64,000 nt of DNA from CAVVKW01 sp963761705 (GCA_963761705.1 CAVXHK010000003.1:558001-622000), one strand, 5' to 3'; positions 44,601 to 52,688 are shown, counted from the first letter of the stretch. Numbers and translations are program-made. Notes: a model not told the origin generated them from the sequence alone.

Positions 44601-45292
44601 TGGCGATTCGTTGCATTCGGTCTGCCCGATTTTCTGAGTCGTCCTGCAGCAGTCTCGGACGGGCTTTGCCATCCTCCGCGAGTTTCTCGAGATCGGAGCG
44701 AAAAGGTCAGGGCAATTCCTCCGATCACGAGGAGGGCAATCACGCCCGGCTCAGGGACTGCGCCGGTGACAATGGGTTGGTTGAATTCGGTCTCGATGGC
44801 GTGGTCGACGAGGGTGAGGGTTGAATTTGGCCCGTCGTCGACGTAGGTGAAGCGCGCCCAGCCGAAGCGGGTATTGTCCTCGTCGGCACCGGTCATGAGT
44901 CCGATGAACCCGGTCGCGCCGCCGCCGTAGCCGCCGACGGTCTCGTTGAAGAGGTCCTGGTAGAAGAAGCCGTTGTTCTGGGCGGAGAGGAACGTCTTGT
45001 CGATGGTGACGCCTGGTCCGATGAGTGGGAGACCTTCGTTCGGGTTTGCGCGGATGAGGCCGGTGAAGCCTTCGACCTCGGGCGAAGCGGGATCGTTGGA
45101 GAGGAAGAGGAGGCGGGCGTCGTTGCCGGGGCCGCCGCTGTAGTTGAAGAAGGCGTCGCCGCCGGTGGGGGTGATCGTGAGGTTGACCGGGCCGGAGTAG
45201 ATGATGGCGGCGTGGGTGAATGGCGCGAGGGGGAGGATGAGGATGAGGCCTGCAGCGGTCGCGCCGAGTAATTTGAATGGCGTTGCGATCAT
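44597..45292 (-). CDS. PEP-CTERM sorting-domain protein with extra C-terminal tail
   Basis: A secreted protein of 231 residues. The signal peptide covers about 1-28. The body has no known enzyme domain but contains GYGGGATGFIGLM and FGWARFTYVDDG, common in phylum-specific PEP-CTERM proteins. The sorting signal VPEPGVIALLVIGGIALTF is followed by the usual basic cluster (RSRETR). Then comes an unusual hydrophilic tail of about 25 residues ending in NATNRQ; most PEP-CTERM proteins stop at the basic cluster. The stop overlaps the autotransporter start (ATGA). No exosortase gene is in the window. Confidence 0.82.
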   Translation of the reverse strand: MIATPFKLLGATAAGLILILPLAPFTHAAIIYSGPVNLTITPTGGDAFFNYSGGPGNDARLLFLSNDPASPEVEGFTGLIRANPNEGLPLIGPGVTIDKTFLSAQNNGFFYQDLFNETVGGYGGGATGFIGLMTGADEDNTRFGWARFTYVDDGPNSTLTLVDHAIETEFNQPIVTGAVPEPGVIALLVIGGIALTFSLRSRETRGGWQSPSETAAGRLRKSGRPNATNRQ

Positions 45293-45314
45293 TTTGACGG
45301 TTCGCGGCGGCGGG

Positions 45315-46895
45315 TCAGCGTCGGAAGCGGCCGAAGGTGTAGCGGGGGCGGCGGGTGGTGTTGTCGTTTTCGACGAAGGCTTCGGTGTAGTCGTCGAAGT
45401 CGAAGTAGTCGTCGAGGGCGGGGAGGTTGAGTTGCCGGAACCGGGCGTCGCGGGCGTTGGTGAAGCGGGCGGCCCGGAGACCGGTGCGGTCTTCGCCCCG
45501 GGTCATGTAATAGAACGTGTCGCCGGAGAAGTGCCGGAGGATGAATCGCTGGCGGTCGGGGCCGATGCGCATGATCAGGCGATTGCCGCGGGCTTGGAGG
45601 CGGACGGGGCCGTAGAAGCCGCTCCGGTAGCGGCCGGCGTAGGAGGAGAGGGGGCGCGGTGGGGTGAAATCGGCGGGGCGGCGGCGGTAGTCGGTTGGGT
45701 CGCGACCAAGCTGGTCGGCAGCGAGTTCCGCGAAGCGCTCGTTGGCGAAGGCGACCCAGTTGCGGCTGAGCTTGCCGAGGAAGAGGAAGTCAGCGAACGA
45801 GAAGTCGAGGCCTTCCGGGATGCCGTGCGGAGCGGAGTTGCAGAGGACGGCAATGCCGAGATTTTCGGTTGGGTAAAGCGCGACGGCGGAGCGGACGCCC
45901 AGGAAGAATTCGCCGGAGTGGGACCAAACGGTGCGGTCGAATCGGGTGCCAACGTTCCAGCCCAGACCATAGAATCCGCCAGTGGTCTTGATCTGGGGGC
46001 GGTGGGTTTCGCCGAGGGGCTGGGCGGCAATGATCTGCCGGCCCTCGAAACGTCCGCCGTTGAGCTGGAGTCGCAACCAGCGCGACAGATCGCGAACGTT
46101 GGTGCTGACGCCGCCGGCGGGGGCTTGGGCGTCGGCGTTGCGACGGAAGCGGGCGACCCATTTTCCGTTCATGATAAAATCGTTGTCGTCCGGGGTATGC
46201 ATGGCGGCCCGGTTGGGCGCGGACCGAAAGTCGGCTGAGCGCATGCTGGTGGAGGTCATGCCCAGAGGGTCGAACAGGCGGCGTTCCGCGATGGTGGGCC
46301 AGTCGGTGCCGGCCGCGGCAGCGGCGGCGAGTCCGCCCACGGTGAGCCCCATGTTCGAGTACTCGTAGCGGGAGCGGAATCCGCCGAGGAGGGGAAATTG
46401 GCGGAGGCGGCGGACGATCGGCGCTTGGGAAAAGCCGAGGTTTTCGAGGAGATCGCCGGCGTGAGGGGGGAGGCCGGTGCGGTGACTGAAGGCATCGCGG
46501 AGACTGACATTCCGGGTGGCGGCGGGATTGCTGAGGCGGAAATTGGGGAGGTTCCTGATGAGGGGCTCGTCCCAGGTGACGGTGCCGTCGCCGACGAGTC
46601 CGGCGACGATGGTGCTGGAGATGGGCTTGGAGACGGAGGCGATCTGAAAGACCGTGTCCGGCGTGACGGGCTGCGAGGTTCCCACTTTGCGAACACCGTA
46701 GCCCTTGAGGAAGATGACCTCGTCATTGTGAACGACCGCGATGGCCATGCCCGGAATCCCGGTCGTGCGCATGGCGCGCTCGGCGACGGCGTCCATGCGA
46801 AGGACGGCGGTTTGGACGGCTTCGCGACTGAGCTGGGCCGAGAGCGACGAGATAGCAAGGAGGCTGGCGAGAGTGGTGGCGAGGCGGGTTTTCAT
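45315..46895 (-). CDS. Secreted serine hydrolase, class C beta-lactamase fold
   Basis: A 526-residue protein with a signal peptide (1-20). The penicillin-recognising fold has Ser87 in SVSK (87-90), Tyr179 in YSN (179-181) and HSG at 326-328, all in the family order. The last 120 residues form a lipocalin-like beta domain as in DUF3471 proteins. Members include D-amino-acid amidases, esterases and beta-lactamases, so the substrate is open. It is the first gene of the operon with the PEP-CTERM and autotransporter genes (22 bp gap) and is divergent from the LytTR regulator. Confidence 0.88.
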   Translation of the reverse strand: MKTRLATTLASLLAISSLSAQLSREAVQTAVLRMDAVAERAMRTTGIPGMAIAVVHNDEVIFLKGYGVRKVGTSQPVTPDTVFQIASVSKPISSTIVAGLVGDGTVTWDEPLIRNLPNFRLSNPAATRNVSLRDAFSHRTGLPPHAGDLLENLGFSQAPIVRRLRQFPLLGGFRSRYEYSNMGLTVGGLAAAAAAGTDWPTIAERRLFDPLGMTSTSMRSADFRSAPNRAAMHTPDDNDFIMNGKWVARFRRNADAQAPAGGVSTNVRDLSRWLRLQLNGGRFEGRQIIAAQPLGETHRPQIKTTGGFYGLGWNVGTRFDRTVWSHSGEFFLGVRSAVALYPTENLGIAVLCNSAPHGIPEGLDFSFADFLFLGKLSRNWVAFANERFAELAADQLGRDPTDYRRRPADFTPPRPLSSYAGRYRSGFYGPVRLQARGNRLIMRIGPDRQRFILRHFSGDTFYYMTRGEDRTGLRAARFTNARDARFRQLNLPALDDYFDFDDYTEAFVENDNTTRRPRYTFGRFRR

Positions 46896-46936
46896 GTTGA
46901 TTGGTGGGTATGGGTCGAGGTGGTGCCGATGCTACG

Positions 46937-46966
46937 GGTTTTATCCGCTACTCTGTCGATAAAACC
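46937..46966. promoter_or_regulatory. Inverted repeat in the divergent promoter region
   Basis: GGTTTTATC and GATAAAACC, a perfect 9-bp inverted repeat with a 12-base spacer, lies between the serine hydrolase and GAF-LytTR starts. The region is clearly more AT-rich than its surroundings. A centre-to-centre spacing of 21 bp, two helical turns, suits a dimeric activator, and the nearby regulator is the natural candidate. Confidence 0.55.
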
Positions 46967-47002
46967 TATTATTACTCGTCGAATGACATCAATTGTTGAC
47001 GG

Positions 47003-47908
47003 GTGACATCGACTGGATTGAATGCCGCTCCGATGAGGGCGGTGGACGAGGCGATTTTTTGGCGTAGGACGGCGGCGTTGCTGCTCGGAGCGTCCGTTGA
47101 TGGGGGGATCAATCGCATTCTGAGGATGCTCGGCGAGGCCCACGGGGCGGATCGGGCGTGGTTAATTCGCTACGATTGGGGGTTTACGCATTTTTGGAAC
47201 ACGCACGAGTGGGCGCGGGGTGAGGCGAGCGCGTACGTGGGCGAGCTCCAGGGTATCCCCGTGGAGCTCGCTGCGTGGTTGCACGAGAGCCTGCTGAACG
47301 ATCGCCCGGTGTATCTGGCGGATACGCGGAAGATGCCCCGGCGGGCGCGGGCTCTGCAGGCCGAGTTTCGGCGGCAGGGGATCAAGTCGCTGCTGGCGGT
47401 GCCGGTCTTTTTTCGGGGACGCCTGGCGCTCCAGATCGGTTACGACACCACGCGGGAGAGGGCGAGTTGGACGGAGGAGGACGTTGAACTTCTGCGGAGG
47501 GTGGGTCGGTTATTTGCGCGGAGGCTGCTCGCGTATTCGCGCGCGCCGGCCTTTGCGGAGGGGATCAAGCCGGGGGAGCCAGCGGTGGTGCATCTGCAGA
47601 ATGCGTCGGAGCATCGCGGGGTTGGGATGGCGGAGATCACGCACCTGGCAGCGCAGGGGGATTACAGTCGGGTGCATTTGCTCGGCGGCGGGACGGCGTT
47701 GGACTCGCGGAGCCTGAAGCACTGGGAGAGCGAGTTGTCGGAACGGCAGTTCGTTCGGGTGTCGCGGTCGGTGATCGTAAACTTTGCTTACGTGGAGGGT
47801 CTGGACCGGCGGGGAGGGGCCTGGCGGCTGGCGGTGCGGGAAGTCGAAGGAGCGATCGCCGTAGGTCGGAGCTATCGACCGGGACTGCGGCAGCGGATGG
47901 ATTTCTGA
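47003..47908 (+). CDS. GAF-LytTR transcriptional regulator
   Basis: A regulator of 301 residues from a GTG start (291 from the in-frame ATG at 47033, equally possible). Residues about 20-185 form a GAF-like sensor domain (RILRMLGEAHGADRAWLIRYD, IKSLLAVPVFFRGRLALQIGYD). Residues about 205-300 form a LytTR DNA-binding domain: ITHLAAQGDYSRVHLLGGG and FVRVSRSVIVNFAYVEGL match the family closely. No receiver domain is present, so the signal is probably a bound ligand or cell state. It is divergent from the serine hydrolase operon. Confidence 0.88.
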   Translation: MTSTGLNAAPMRAVDEAIFWRRTAALLLGASVDGGINRILRMLGEAHGADRAWLIRYDWGFTHFWNTHEWARGEASAYVGELQGIPVELAAWLHESLLNDRPVYLADTRKMPRRARALQAEFRRQGIKSLLAVPVFFRGRLALQIGYDTTRERASWTEEDVELLRRVGRLFARRLLAYSRAPAFAEGIKPGEPAVVHLQNASEHRGVGMAEITHLAAQGDYSRVHLLGGGTALDSRSLKHWESELSERQFVRVSRSVIVNFAYVEGLDRRGGAWRLAVREVEGAIAVGRSYRPGLRQRMDF

Positions 47909-47993
47909 TTTTGAACAGAAGGTAACGAAGGGGCGAAAAGGCAACGAGACGTCATCCGGATTCCTGCCTTTCCTTCGTTACCTTCTGTTTAAA
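47909..47993. repeat. Palindromic intergenic element, copy C (best preserved)
   Basis: Arms of 22 bases, TTTGAACAGAAGGTAACGAAG and the inverse of CTTCGTTACCTTCTGTTTAAA, pair with only one mismatch. The 40-base centre matches copy B. It fills the gap between the convergent LytTR and FAD-oxidoreductase genes; its right end gives the TAA stop of the latter, and its left end begins at the base after the LytTR stop. Confidence 0.8.
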
Positions 47994-49023
47994 TCGCATC
48001 GATCGCGAGCCGACCGGCGGCTAGGGCGGTGCCGATGACGCGGAGGGCGGCTTGGGCTTCGTGGGTGGCGCTGAGGCAGCGACCGGCGGTAAGGAGCTTC
48101 GGGTTGCTTTCGGATCGGAGGGCGCGGGCGGGGATCTGACAGGGGCCGACGGGGTAGCGAAACTTTGGGCCGTGGATCGTCTCGCGGAGCTCGATGGGCC
48201 AGGTCGAGACCGCGACGGCGTCGGGGAACGTGGCGCCAGTGAGGATGTCGTCCGCGGTGAGTTGGTATTGGCCGTGGGCGAGGTGGCTCTCGCGGATGCC
48301 GAGCTGGATCGGGAGGGTCTTAATTTGAACGAATTCGAAGCTGGGGAGTGAGTGGAGCTCGCCAATGACTTCGTGGGCGACTTCCAGGGCGCGGTCAAAG
48401 TCTTCGTGCGGGAGGTCGATCGTGACGTAGGTCTCGCCGACGCTTTCGCGGAGGGCGGTGCCGGGGGCAACGTGGCGGAGGTGATTCGCGATCTGGAGAC
48501 GAAGGTTCGGGGTGAGGGGGGGAGCGTCCGCGAGGGTGAAAATGATCGAGGGTCGCTGGAGGGTCTTCGCGAGGTCGGATGCGTCCGGGCTCAGAGCCGC
48601 GGCACCGGTCGTGTCGATCACGACGGATGCGGTCTCGAGAGTCGTGGAGTTGAGACGGACGCTGAGGTTTTTCGTCTCACTGACGAGCGTGGCCGCGAGC
48701 TGGGCGAAGGCGGCGGGGTTGGTGGGAAGGACGTCGAGGCGGCCCAGCCGAAGGGGTGGCTCGGCGCCGCCGATGCGGAGGAGGCGTTCGGCGAATTCCC
48801 GGGGGAAGCCGTCGTGGGCGTATTCGAAGCCGGGTTTTTCGCGGATGTGGTAGAGGCCGCAGATGGTGTGGACGAGAGCGTTGGCGGCGTTGCCTCCGAG
48901 TTGGTGGGTGCGCTCGACGAGGGTCGTTCGCGCTCCGGCGCGGGCGGCGGTGGTGGCGGCGGCGATCCCGGCTGGGCCTCCGCCGACGACGAGGACGTCA
49001 GGCTGGTCGGGGGAGCGGTGCAC
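47989..49023 (-). CDS. FAD-dependent oxidoreductase
   Basis: A 344-residue flavoprotein. The N-terminal VVGGGPAGIAAATTAARAG is a Rossmann motif for FAD, followed by the family's GGNAANALVHTICGLYH segment (FAD_oxidored-type). The C-terminal LLTAGRCLSATHEAQAALR is the second FAD contact. The reaction is not known; oxidation or reduction of an acyl intermediate is inferred from the neighbouring ACP and acyltransferase genes. It is last in the five-gene operon and overlaps the condensation-type gene by 26 bp. Confidence 0.82.
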   Translation of the reverse strand: MHRSPDQPDVLVVGGGPAGIAAATTAARAGARTTLVERTHQLGGNAANALVHTICGLYHIREKPGFEYAHDGFPREFAERLLRIGGAEPPLRLGRLDVLPTNPAAFAQLAATLVSETKNLSVRLNSTTLETASVVIDTTGAAALSPDASDLAKTLQRPSIIFTLADAPPLTPNLRLQIANHLRHVAPGTALRESVGETYVTIDLPHEDFDRALEVAHEVIGELHSLPSFEFVQIKTLPIQLGIRESHLAHGQYQLTADDILTGATFPDAVAVSTWPIELRETIHGPKFRYPVGPCQIPARALRSESNPKLLTAGRCLSATHEAQAALRVIGTALAAGRLAIDAI

Positions 49024-50347
49024 CGAGAAGGTCTTCGCAGGTGGTGAGGAGGAGTTTCTCCGCCTCGGTATCGGTGACGCTACCTTCGCGCCAGGTGGTG
49101 ACGACGGTGAGGTGGCCCTGGTTTTCGTTGCAGAAGACGCCGGAGCCAGGGGGGTTGCAGAGGGAGGGGACGTGGTAGGCGTTGGTGACGCGCGCGCCGT
49201 GCAGCTCGGTGAGATTGGGCGCGAAGGGGCCCGTGTGAGAGTGGAAGAAGCTGGTGATCTCGCCGTTGAATTGCCAGCGGACCTGCCCCATGTAGGGCCG
49301 GGCGGGGAGTCGGCGCATGAGCTGCATCATGGCTCCGAAGGCGACTTCGAGCTTCTGCCGGGTCATGTCGGCGAATTGCTGGTGGGCGGATCTGGTGGCG
49401 TGTTCGAGGGTGCCGAGGGTGTCGCGTTCGAGGCCGAAGAACATGATGCTCATCCGATTCTGGAAGAAGTTCGCTTTCGCGCCCTTGCGGCGAACCTGGA
49501 TCGGGATACTGACGACGTAGCGGTCGGGGTCCTGTCCGCGGTCGAGGAAGATGGCGCGGTGGGCGCGGGCGACGGCGGCGAGGAAATAAGCGAGGTTGAA
49601 GAGCGGGCCGGTGAGGGCGCGAGCGCGGGTGCGGATTGTCTCGGATTCGTCGGCGTTGAACGTCCGGTAGAGGGCGCGGATGCGACCGGGTCGGGCGGTG
49701 GGGCCGGCGAGAGACTGGAAACCGAGGCGCGAAAAGCGGTTGAGCCGATCCATGATGAGGAAGGACTTCTTGAGGTGATCGAGCAGGGTTGGGAGCGGGT
49801 TCGCGTTGGGCGACGGAAGGTCGATGTCGGCGGCTGGTGCCGATGGGTCGGCGAGTTCCGTGGCGAAATACTCCGCGCCCTTGCCGTCGAAGAGGAGATG
49901 GGACCAGGAAAGGATGAGAACGGCGGTTGCATCGGTGCGGAGATAGAGGTCGAGACGGAGATTCACCGTGCGATCGGGGCGGGGGGTATTGAGAAGCTCT
50001 TCCGCCCAGGTGTCGAACGGAGCGGCGGGGGTGAAGGGGCGGTCAGGGGGAGGCGAGGCGCTGCGGTCGTGCCAGAACTGAACGGGAAGAGGGTGATCGC
50101 CGGAAATGGGATGCCAGCGGGCCTCGGAGGTGAGGAGGCCTCGGTTGATGCGGGCGTGGAGAAGAGGATGGACCGCGGCGAGGCGCGTGGCGGCGGACTG
50201 GAGAGCGTCGAGGTCGGGGAGGCGGTCGAGTTCGATGCGGCTTTGGCTGACGAGTTCATCCTGGCCGGTGCGGCGCATCAGCTCGTTGACGGATAGGACG
50301 AAGGCGTCGGCTCCGGTGAGCGGGATGGTCTGTCGCGTGGCGGGCAT
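48998..50347 (-). CDS. Condensation-domain-like acyltransferase
   Basis: A 449-residue protein of the chloramphenicol acetyltransferase superfamily. The active-site motif is SHLLFDG at 149-155; the family pattern is HHxxxDG, and the catalytic second His (His150) and Asp154 are kept while the first is Ser. N-terminal RTGQDELVSQSRIEL and AAVHPLLHARI match condensation or wax-ester-synthase-like N-termini. It is stand-alone, with no adenylation domain. Transfer of an ACP-bound acyl group to an alcohol or amine is the likely reaction. It follows the ACP gene by 24 bp. Confidence 0.8.
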   Translation of the reverse strand: MPATRQTIPLTGADAFVLSVNELMRRTGQDELVSQSRIELDRLPDLDALQSAATRLAAVHPLLHARINRGLLTSEARWHPISGDHPLPVQFWHDRSASPPPDRPFTPAAPFDTWAEELLNTPRPDRTVNLRLDLYLRTDATAVLILSWSHLLFDGKGAEYFATELADPSAPAADIDLPSPNANPLPTLLDHLKKSFLIMDRLNRFSRLGFQSLAGPTARPGRIRALYRTFNADESETIRTRARALTGPLFNLAYFLAAVARAHRAIFLDRGQDPDRYVVSIPIQVRRKGAKANFFQNRMSIMFFGLERDTLGTLEHATRSAHQQFADMTRQKLEVAFGAMMQLMRRLPARPYMGQVRWQFNGEITSFFHSHTGPFAPNLTELHGARVTNAYHVPSLCNPPGSGVFCNENQGHLTVVTTWREGSVTDTEAEKLLLTTCEDLLGAPLPRPA

Positions 50348-50371
50348 CTCTTGTGCGGCTGAGGTGAGAAC

Positions 50372-50671
50372 TCAGAGTTTCTTCACTTCGTTCAAAGTGA
50401 CAGGGGGGAGGTGCACCGCTTGGTATTGGAGGACGAGGGCGGTGATGGCTTTGATGGTACCGAAATTTTCGGTGGTCATTTCTTCGGGAGGGATGGCGAC
50501 GCCGAAGCCGTCTTCGATCATCACGAGGAGTTGCATGATGGCCATGGAATCGAGGCCTGCGGCGAAGAGGTCGGACTCGATGCTGAAATCGGGTGGTGTC
50601 TCGAGGAGGTTGTTGGCAATCATTTCGAGGAGCGCGGCTTCAATGGTTTCGGGTGTGAGATCAGACGGCAT
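50372..50671 (-). CDS. Acyl carrier protein
   Basis: A 99-residue carrier protein. The phosphopantetheine site is Ser42 in AGLDSMAIMQLL. Helix 1 is ETIEAALLEMIANNLLE and the C-terminal helix AITALVLQYQ is followed by an extra tail of about 13 residues. It is not the fatty-acid ACP by context. The ATG overlaps the patatin stop by 11 bp. It may carry the substrate of the condensation-type enzyme and be loaded by the AMP ligase at 39137. Confidence 0.9.
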   Translation of the reverse strand: MPSDLTPETIEAALLEMIANNLLETPPDFSIESDLFAAGLDSMAIMQLLVMIEDGFGVAIPPEEMTTENFGTIKAITALVLQYQAVHLPPVTLNEVKKL

Positions 50672-51554
50672 GTGCGGGTGTCGGTGAATGGATGGGATTG
50701 AGTCGAAGCGGGTGCTCGGCAAGGAGGCGGGCGGCGGTGGCGGCTCCGGTGTCGACAAGGTGCCGGCGGTCGGAGTGATCGCCGAATTTCGGGCGACGGT
50801 AGATCGAGCGGTAGTGAACGAGACGTTTGCCTTTGGCCTCGGCGAGTTGAACGGTGAGGTCCTGGACGCGTTTGAGGATGATGCTGTGGGCGACGTTGAT
50901 GCCGTCGGCGATGGTGAAATGGGTGCCGCGGTGGGCGAGTTCGGTGTGCTCGGGGTGATCGGCGGTGTGGATGATGATGGTGTCGATGGTCGGATCGTCG
51001 AGGAGGTGAGTCACCGGACTGCCGTTGGCGATGCCGCCGTCCCAGTAGAGCGAATCGCCGACGCGCGCTCCGGCGAAGAGCCCGGGGACGGACCAACTGG
51101 CGGCGACGAAGTCCGCGATGGGGCCAGCGGTGATGATCTCCGACTGACCGTGCGTGAGGTTCGCAACGGCGAGGCTGAGCTCGGCGGTCTCGCAGTCCTC
51201 GATCCGGCGATCACCGATGACGTCTCGGAGCCGGGCGAGCGCGTGGCGACCGCTCAGGAGACCGGTGAAACCTCGGAGATTGACGAGCATGGGGAAGCCA
51301 CGCAAGACGCAGAGCCAATCCCAGAATGAGAGGACCATTTTCGGGTCCATGATGATCTCACGGATCCGGGCGGGGGGGAGGCCGGCGGCGTAAAGAGCGG
51401 CGACGTACGCGCCGGCGGAGGCTCCGGTGACGTGGGCGGGTGTGATGCCCGCGGCGACGAGCGTCTCGAGAAAGCCAATGTGGGCGAAGAAGCCGAGGAA
51501 CGACGCGCTGAGACAGATGGCGATTCGGTCGTTGGAGGGAAGTGCGTTGGTCAC
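50661..51554 (-). CDS. Patatin-like phospholipase/acyl hydrolase
   Basis: A protein of 297 residues. The nucleophile elbow GASAG is at 44-48 (Ser46) and the catalytic Asp172 in DGGIANGSP. The usual glycine-rich oxyanion loop is replaced by SASFLGFFAHIG. A GTG start at 51554 is supported by the GTGA overlap with the upstream stop; no ATG is near. Possible roles are releasing the product from the ACP or cleaving a phospholipid acyl donor. Confidence 0.82.
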   Translation of the reverse strand: MTNALPSNDRIAICLSASFLGFFAHIGFLETLVAAGITPAHVTGASAGAYVAALYAAGLPPARIREIIMDPKMVLSFWDWLCVLRGFPMLVNLRGFTGLLSGRHALARLRDVIGDRRIEDCETAELSLAVANLTHGQSEIITAGPIADFVAASWSVPGLFAGARVGDSLYWDGGIANGSPVTHLLDDPTIDTIIIHTADHPEHTELAHRGTHFTIADGINVAHSIILKRVQDLTVQLAEAKGKRLVHYRSIYRRPKFGDHSDRRHLVDTGAATAARLLAEHPLRLNPIHSPTPAHAV

Positions 51555-52606
51555 TGATCGTTCGGTGATTTGCGATAGAAGGCGAAGACGAGACCGCCGA
51601 CAAGGTTCCAGACGCTCCAACACGCGAATCCCCCGAGTGAGACGAGCACCGCGCTTTCCATGGGTATGTCAGCGAGGGCTTCGAGGAGGTATTCGAAGGA
51701 TTTCTCCCGCACCCCGAGGCCGGCGACCGAGACAGGAAGGGAGATGAGCGCTTCGACGATGGGCATGACCGAAAGAAATGACGGGAGCGAGACCGGGACG
51801 GCGAGCGCGCGGGCGGCGGCGAAAAACGTGAAGTAATACGCAAAGATCGCGACGAACGAGACCGCGACGGCCGCGAGACTGGAGCGCCATTGGCGGCGCA
51901 TCTGCGTGAACGCCGCGTGCATGTCGTCGGCAACTTTGCCGAGGCTGGCGGGGATCGGGGCCCAGGACGGGATGGGAAATTTCGAGATGAGAACGCACAG
52001 CGCAATTCCGACGAGAGCGAACGAAATGTAGCCGATGACGAACCAAAACATGGTGGCCGTCACGGGGTTTGCCAGAAACAGGTCCGCGCGCGAGACGGTG
52101 AAAATGACGGTCGCTGCCAGGAGCGCTCCGAGGCCGCTCATGTGGTCCATGGCCAGACTCATGAACGCGGTCGTCTTACGGTCGGGGTATTCGCGGATCA
52201 CGCAGACGGCTTTGGCGGCGTCGCCGCCCGTGGCTCCGATGAGGAAGAGATCGAAGAAACCTCCAATCAGGTAGATGGCGGTGAGGCGAATCCACGAGAG
52301 GCGGAGGTCGAGCATCTCCAGAAAAAAACGCCAACGGACGATCCCAGCGGCGACTCCGATGCCCGCGCTGGCGATCGCGACGAGGGTCCACGAGTGATCG
52401 GCTTCGGCCAGAAGTGTGGTCATCGCTCCCTGGCGATCGAGATCGGAAAAAATCCACGCAAGCAGCCCGGCCGAGATGGCAATCTGGAAGAGCGAAATGA
52501 CGACGCGGCGAACCCGGGATGGCGCCGGAGCATCCTCCGGCGGAGCGAGCGAACCGGGTTTTCCGCTCGGTGTGGTCGGCGGGGAATCAGTTGGTGGACT
52601 CGTCAT
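51551..52606 (-). CDS. LPG-synthase-type transmembrane protein
   Basis: A 351-residue membrane protein with about eight helices. The IRWR-like VRWRFFLEMLDLRLSW segment, then FFDLFLIGATGGDAAKAV and the later SVAGLGVREKSFEYLL are conserved in the flippase-like lysylphosphatidylglycerol-synthase transmembrane family (UPF0104). The family flips or handles lipids; the synthetase domain of MprF is absent. A Pro-rich N-terminus of 30 residues precedes the first helix. It is first in the five-gene operon, with patatin overlapping its stop by 4 bp. Confidence 0.82.
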   Translation of the reverse strand: MTSPPTDSPPTTPSGKPGSLAPPEDAPAPSRVRRVVISLFQIAISAGLLAWIFSDLDRQGAMTTLLAEADHSWTLVAIASAGIGVAAGIVRWRFFLEMLDLRLSWIRLTAIYLIGGFFDLFLIGATGGDAAKAVCVIREYPDRKTTAFMSLAMDHMSGLGALLAATVIFTVSRADLFLANPVTATMFWFVIGYISFALVGIALCVLISKFPIPSWAPIPASLGKVADDMHAAFTQMRRQWRSSLAAVAVSFVAIFAYYFTFFAAARALAVPVSLPSFLSVMPIVEALISLPVSVAGLGVREKSFEYLLEALADIPMESAVLVSLGGFACWSVWNLVGGLVFAFYRKSPNDQ

Positions 52607-52688
52607 GGCTGCGATGATGGACAGGTGAAACGACGAGGCGACGAGGGGCGAGTGATTTATTTCGATCGAGGCAACGTCACGTAACCGG

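Noticed and set aside
34769..47993. Composite transposon bounded by the palindromic elements
   Set aside because: Copies differ in degree of decay, no transposase gene lies between them, and no target-site duplication was seen.
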